Of a DNA stretch of 9,129 bases, positions 6,321 through 9,129 are shown piece after piece; the stretch's first letter is position 1, and each line of letters starts with the position of its first letter. Origin of the DNA: Planctomycetota bacterium (GTDB taxonomy: Bacteria; Planctomycetota; Phycisphaerae; Sedimentisphaerales; Anaerobacaceae); contig JADFHU010000175.1 of assembly GCA_022567055.1 (NCBI GenBank), forward strand, positions 1 to 9,129. Reading direction: 5' to 3'. The notes below the pieces were generated by a model. The model made no database searches. It was not told the DNA's origin and saw only the letters and a program-made list of their open reading frames with translations. Both the position numbers and the translations under genes were made by a program.

Positions 6321-7475
6321 ATGCACCGTTTGACTCGGACCCCTATCGCAGCCCTTTTTCTATGGGCCATCGCCATCAATCCGTCCCAGGCGCATCTAGG
6401 ACACGCGCATGAGGAAGGGGCGGTCGCACACGAACACGCCAAGCACCGAACTCTGGCGCTGACCGGTTTGATCGCCCCGGTGAAGATCCTGGCACAGGCA
6501 CCCGCAGCCGGCTCGCAAACCCTGTCCGGACAGGGGAGTTGGCGTTTCAAGTGGCGTCCCGATCTGTCCCGGGTCCCGGTATCGGAGGCCGTCTTGGCCA
6601 AGGCCCACGGCGGCTTCGCCGTCGATCGGTCTGTGCCCCACAACCAGCGGACCACGATGTTCGGCCTGCCGGGCGCGGGCCAGATTCGCATCTCGCCGGA
6701 TCTCAAGAAAATGGTGGTCGTGGGCGGCGATCCCTCCATGGTCAACGCCAACTGGAATTACCACAACGCCACCTACTTTTATCTGAATGAGAAGGCCTTT
6801 CTCATTTGGCCCTCCAACAACGCGGGCCGAGTGTGGATCACCAGCGGCGAGGGCAAGCTGCTCCGCACCTTCGTCAAACCGCCTCAGGTGGAGGGCGGCT
6901 TCTCCCCGACCGATGGCGAGTTCGTCGATGGCAAGCTGCTGGTGCCCTCGGGTTACGCGGACCGTTTCATCTACTCGGCAGACCCCTTCGGTGAGGGTGC
7001 GCAGGGAGTCTGGGATGAACATCGCTGGGGCGGCCGCGGTCCCAAGGAGAAGCATGGCGCCTTTTCTACCTCCCATGGCATCACCCGCGTGCCCCATACC
7101 AATGTTCTTACCGTTTCCGACCGTGAGCATGAACGACTGCAGACATTCACCAAATTGGGCCATTACATCGGGGGCGTCGACTTTGAGAAGGGCACCATGC
7201 CCTGCGACGTGGACTATGACGACACGGGACGCTTCGCCGTCGTCGGCTGCCTCAAGGGACCAGGAGGGACAACGCCCGCACCCTTCTACATCCTGGAAAA
7301 CGGCAACATCCTCTCCAAGGTGACGCCGGGCGATCTGGGCGTGCCCAACGCCAAGCACATCCACAATGCCTCCTTCCGCGTCCTGGAAAAGCCCAATGGG
7401 GATAAACAGTGGTTCGTCCTGGTCCTGTTCTGGAATCCCGGTGGGTATGCCGTGTTGGAACGAGAGGGCTCCTAG
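6321..7475 (+). CDS. Secreted NHL-type beta-propeller with His-rich N-terminus
   Basis: Exported protein of 384 aa. The signal peptide (residues 1-24) has arginines, a hydrophobic core and S-Q-A before a predicted cleavage. The mature chain would then begin with histidine: H25-L-G-H-A-H, with H37, H39 and H42 following, six histidines in 18 residues. This suggests metal binding. The rest shows beta-propeller blades. The clearest, residues 251-276 (SHGITRVP...VSDREHERLQTF), fits the NHL repeat pattern of G-hydrophobic, then D-R-x-x-x-R-hydrophobic-Q-x-F. Other likely blades include KLLVPSGYADRFIY. C-terminal KHIHNA adds more histidines. The start is fixed by AAGGAGGT 5 nt upstream. Its stop is only 3 nt before the lactate permease ATG, so the two are co-transcribed. 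NHL propellers act as binding proteins or lyases; the role here is unknown. Confidence 0.82.
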   Translation: MHRLTRTPIAALFLWAIAINPSQAHLGHAHEEGAVAHEHAKHRTLALTGLIAPVKILAQAPAAGSQTLSGQGSWRFKWRPDLSRVPVSEAVLAKAHGGFAVDRSVPHNQRTTMFGLPGAGQIRISPDLKKMVVVGGDPSMVNANWNYHNATYFYLNEKAFLIWPSNNAGRVWITSGEGKLLRTFVKPPQVEGGFSPTDGEFVDGKLLVPSGYADRFIYSADPFGEGAQGVWDEHRWGGRGPKEKHGAFSTSHGITRVPHTNVLTVSDREHERLQTFTKLGHYIGGVDFEKGTMPCDVDYDDTGRFAVVGCLKGPGGTTPAPFYILENGNILSKVTPGDLGVPNAKHIHNASFRVLEKPNGDKQWFVLVLFWNPGGYAVLEREGS

Positions 7476-7478
7476 GCC

Positions 7479-9129
7479 ATGTCTGACTCGACGCTAGCCG
7501 TTCTCTCGCTCTTGCCCATCCTGGCGGTCGCCCTCTTCTTGGTGGTGTTGCGCTGGCCGGCGAGCCGCGCCATGCCGATCTCCTATCTGGTGGCCGCCGC
7601 ATTGGCCCTATTCGTGTGGAAGGTCCCCCCTACTCAGGTGTTCGCAGCAAGTGTCAATGGACTGATCGTGGCCGCCACTCTGTTGTACATCGTCTTTGGT
7701 GCCATCTTGTTGCTGAACACCCTCCAAGAGAGCGGTGCCATGCATGAGATTCGTGAGGGTTTTTCCGGCATTACGTCGGATCGCCGTATCCAAGTGATCA
7801 TCATTGCCTGGTTGTTCGGCTCCTTCATTGAGGGGGCCGCCGGTTTTGGCACTCCGGCGGCCGTGGCCGTGCCGCTGCTGGTGGGCCTGGGATTCCCTGC
7901 GATGGCGGCCGTCATGGCCGGGATGATGATCCAGTGCACGCCGGTCTCCTTCGGTGCCCTGGGAACGCCCATCCTCGTGGGAGTGAATAAAGGACTCGAA
8001 GGCGATCCGGCCGTCATGCGGTACGTCGAGTCGATGGGATATGAGTGGCTCGATTTCCTGGCACACATCGGTACCAAGGTGGCACTTCTGCATGCCATCG
8101 CGGGCTTCTTCGTGCCCTTGATGGTGGTGATGTTTCTGACGCGTTTCTTTGGCAAGCAAAAACGCTTCGCCGACGGACTGCGGGTTTGGAAATTCGCCCT
8201 CTTCGCAGCGCTGGCCATGATCGTTCCCTACGTCCTTGTCGCCAACCTCTTGGGTCCCGAGTTTCCCTCTCTCTTCGGGGGTCTCATCGGCTTGGGCATC
8301 GTTGTCGTGGCGGCCAAGAAGGGGTTCTTGATGCCCAAGTCCGAAGACCTATGGGATTTTGACGACGCCACCAACTGGCCCCCCGAGTGGACCGGGACCA
8401 TGAGTTTCGATTCGCAGGAACACGGTCACGCCCGCATGAGTTTGTTGCGGGCATGGCTCCCCTATCTGCTGGTAGGACTGTTCCTGGTGCTTTCGCGCCT
8501 GAAACAACTGCCTATCGCGGATTGGCTTAAGGACAAAGAGATTGTGTGGGAAGGGATATTCGGTTCCGCCATCACGGCGAAAGTTCAGCCGCTCTATCTT
8601 CCCGGGACCATTTTCATTGTCGTCTCACTCCTGACTTTCTTTTTGCACAGAATGAAAGGTGCCCACTACACCAAGGCCTGGGCGGTCTCGGGAAAAAACA
8701 TCATCGCGGCCTCCGTGGCCTTGGTGTTCACCGTTCCCATGGTGCAAGTATTCATCAACTCGGCGGGCGGAGCGGCGGGTTATGACAAAATGCCCCTGGC
8801 CTTGGCCCAGGGTGTCGCGACCCTGACAGGTCAGGCATGGCCGCTCTTCGCGACCTTCATCGGCGGTATCGGTGCGTTCGTGGCCGGCAGCAATACGGTG
8901 AGCAATATGATGTTCTCGCTGTTTCAATTCAACGTCGGTGAACGAATTCTCGTCGACCCCACGTGGGTGGTCGCCCTGCAGGCCGTCGGCGGAGCGGCCG
9001 GCAACGTGATCTGCGTCCACAACGTGGTGGCCGCCTCGGCGGTTGTCGGCCTCGTGGGCAGAGAGGGTGACGTCATCCGTAAGACCCTCATCCACTTCGT
9101 CTACTACGCCCTCTTTCCCGGCGCCGTGG
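7479..9129 (+). CDS. lctP: L-lactate permease family transporter (3' end outside window)
   Basis: Inner-membrane lactate/glycolate-type permease of the LctP/LldP family, a proton symporter family. The frame is open from ATG 7479 to the last base (550 codons), close to the roughly 550-residue family length, so only a short C-terminal tail is missing. Many hydrophobic segments are visible. Family hallmarks are FIEGAAGFGTPAA (residues 116-128), followed by QCTPVSFGALGTPI, and late in the protein AGSNTVSNMMF (S471-N472-T473) and GNVICVHNVVAA. The start follows the propeller stop by 3 nt, with GAGAGGG (7462-7468) as a moderate ribosome site inside the upstream gene, indicating translational coupling. 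A central loop (about residues 285-325) is acidic and rich in tryptophan. Whether it carries L-lactate, D-lactate, glycolate or a related acid cannot be told from sequence. Confidence 0.93.
   Translation, partial: MSDSTLAVLSLLPILAVALFLVVLRWPASRAMPISYLVAAALALFVWKVPPTQVFAASVNGLIVAATLLYIVFGAILLLNTLQESGAMHEIREGFSGITSDRRIQVIIIAWLFGSFIEGAAGFGTPAAVAVPLLVGLGFPAMAAVMAGMMIQCTPVSFGALGTPILVGVNKGLEGDPAVMRYVESMGYEWLDFLAHIGTKVALLHAIAGFFVPLMVVMFLTRFFGKQKRFADGLRVWKFALFAALAMIVPYVLVANLLGPEFPSLFGGLIGLGIVVVAAKKGFLMPKSEDLWDFDDATNWPPEWTGTMSFDSQEHGHARMSLLRAWLPYLLVGLFLVLSRLKQLPIADWLKDKEIVWEGIFGSAITAKVQPLYLPGTIFIVVSLLTFFLHRMKGAHYTKAWAVSGKNIIAASVALVFTVPMVQVFINSAGGAAGYDKMPLALAQGVATLTGQAWPLFATFIGGIGAFVAGSNTVSNMMFSLFQFNVGERILVDPTWVVALQAVGGAAGNVICVHNVVAASAVVGLVGREGDVIRKTLIHFVYYALFPGAV

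Noticed and set aside
6396..7364. 322-aa minus-strand frame opposite the propeller gene
   Set aside because: The + strand frame has a signal peptide, NHL motif and consensus ribosome site; the antisense frame shows no domain.
7608..8218. Minus-strand frames of 183 and 194 aa opposite the permease
   Set aside because: They are antisense to unmistakable LctP family sequence, with His/Gln/Arg-rich shadow composition.

Overview
The window is GC-rich bacterial DNA with five substantial genes, all on the + strand, separated by intergenic stretches that contain repeats. A Tat-exported Gfo/Idh/MocA oxidoreductase, secreted and lipoprotein enzymes, poor Shine-Dalgarno use at some genes, and repeat-laden spacers suggest a Planctomycetota-Verrucomicrobiota-type environmental bacterium. 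This assignment is an inference from style; no marker gene is present.

Layout. 1-310 is an upstream region with a degenerate octamer tandem repeat and a good sigma70-like promoter. 311-1711 encodes a Tat-signal Gfo/Idh/MocA dehydrogenase. 1712-2167 holds no convincing gene but contains a CACAGAGG-type hairpin repeat. 2168-4156 is a lipoprotein amidohydrolase of the N-acyl-D-amino-acid deacylase type. Its 5' end is interrupted by a 222-bp element with 19-bp terminal inverted repeats (2237-2458). 4157-4416 is intergenic and mostly filled by a 156-bp fold-back palindrome (4215-4370). 4417-6243 is a divergent GHMP-kinase-like protein. 6321-7475 is a secreted NHL-type beta-propeller with a histidine-rich mature N-terminus. 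7479 to the window end is an L-lactate permease (LctP/LldP family), open to the last base.

How the genes may work together. The propeller and the permease are 3 nt apart and almost certainly co-transcribed. The other genes are separated by repeats and look like independent units. A sugar-type oxidoreductase, a D-amino-acid deacylase homologue, a sugar-kinase-like protein and a lactate permease could together fit salvage of cell-wall fragments (lactyl-sugars, D-amino acids). That reading is speculative.

The most notable signals are: (1) the 222-bp terminal-inverted-repeat element that ends exactly one base before a reading-frame segment that would be a textbook lipoprotein signal if its ATT were ATG; (2) loss of several canonical metal ligands in the deacylase homologue; (3) the long fold-back element before the kinase-like gene; and (4) the coupling of a His-rich secreted propeller to a lactate permease. 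I found no CRISPR array, tRNA, rRNA, phage gene or intact transposase.
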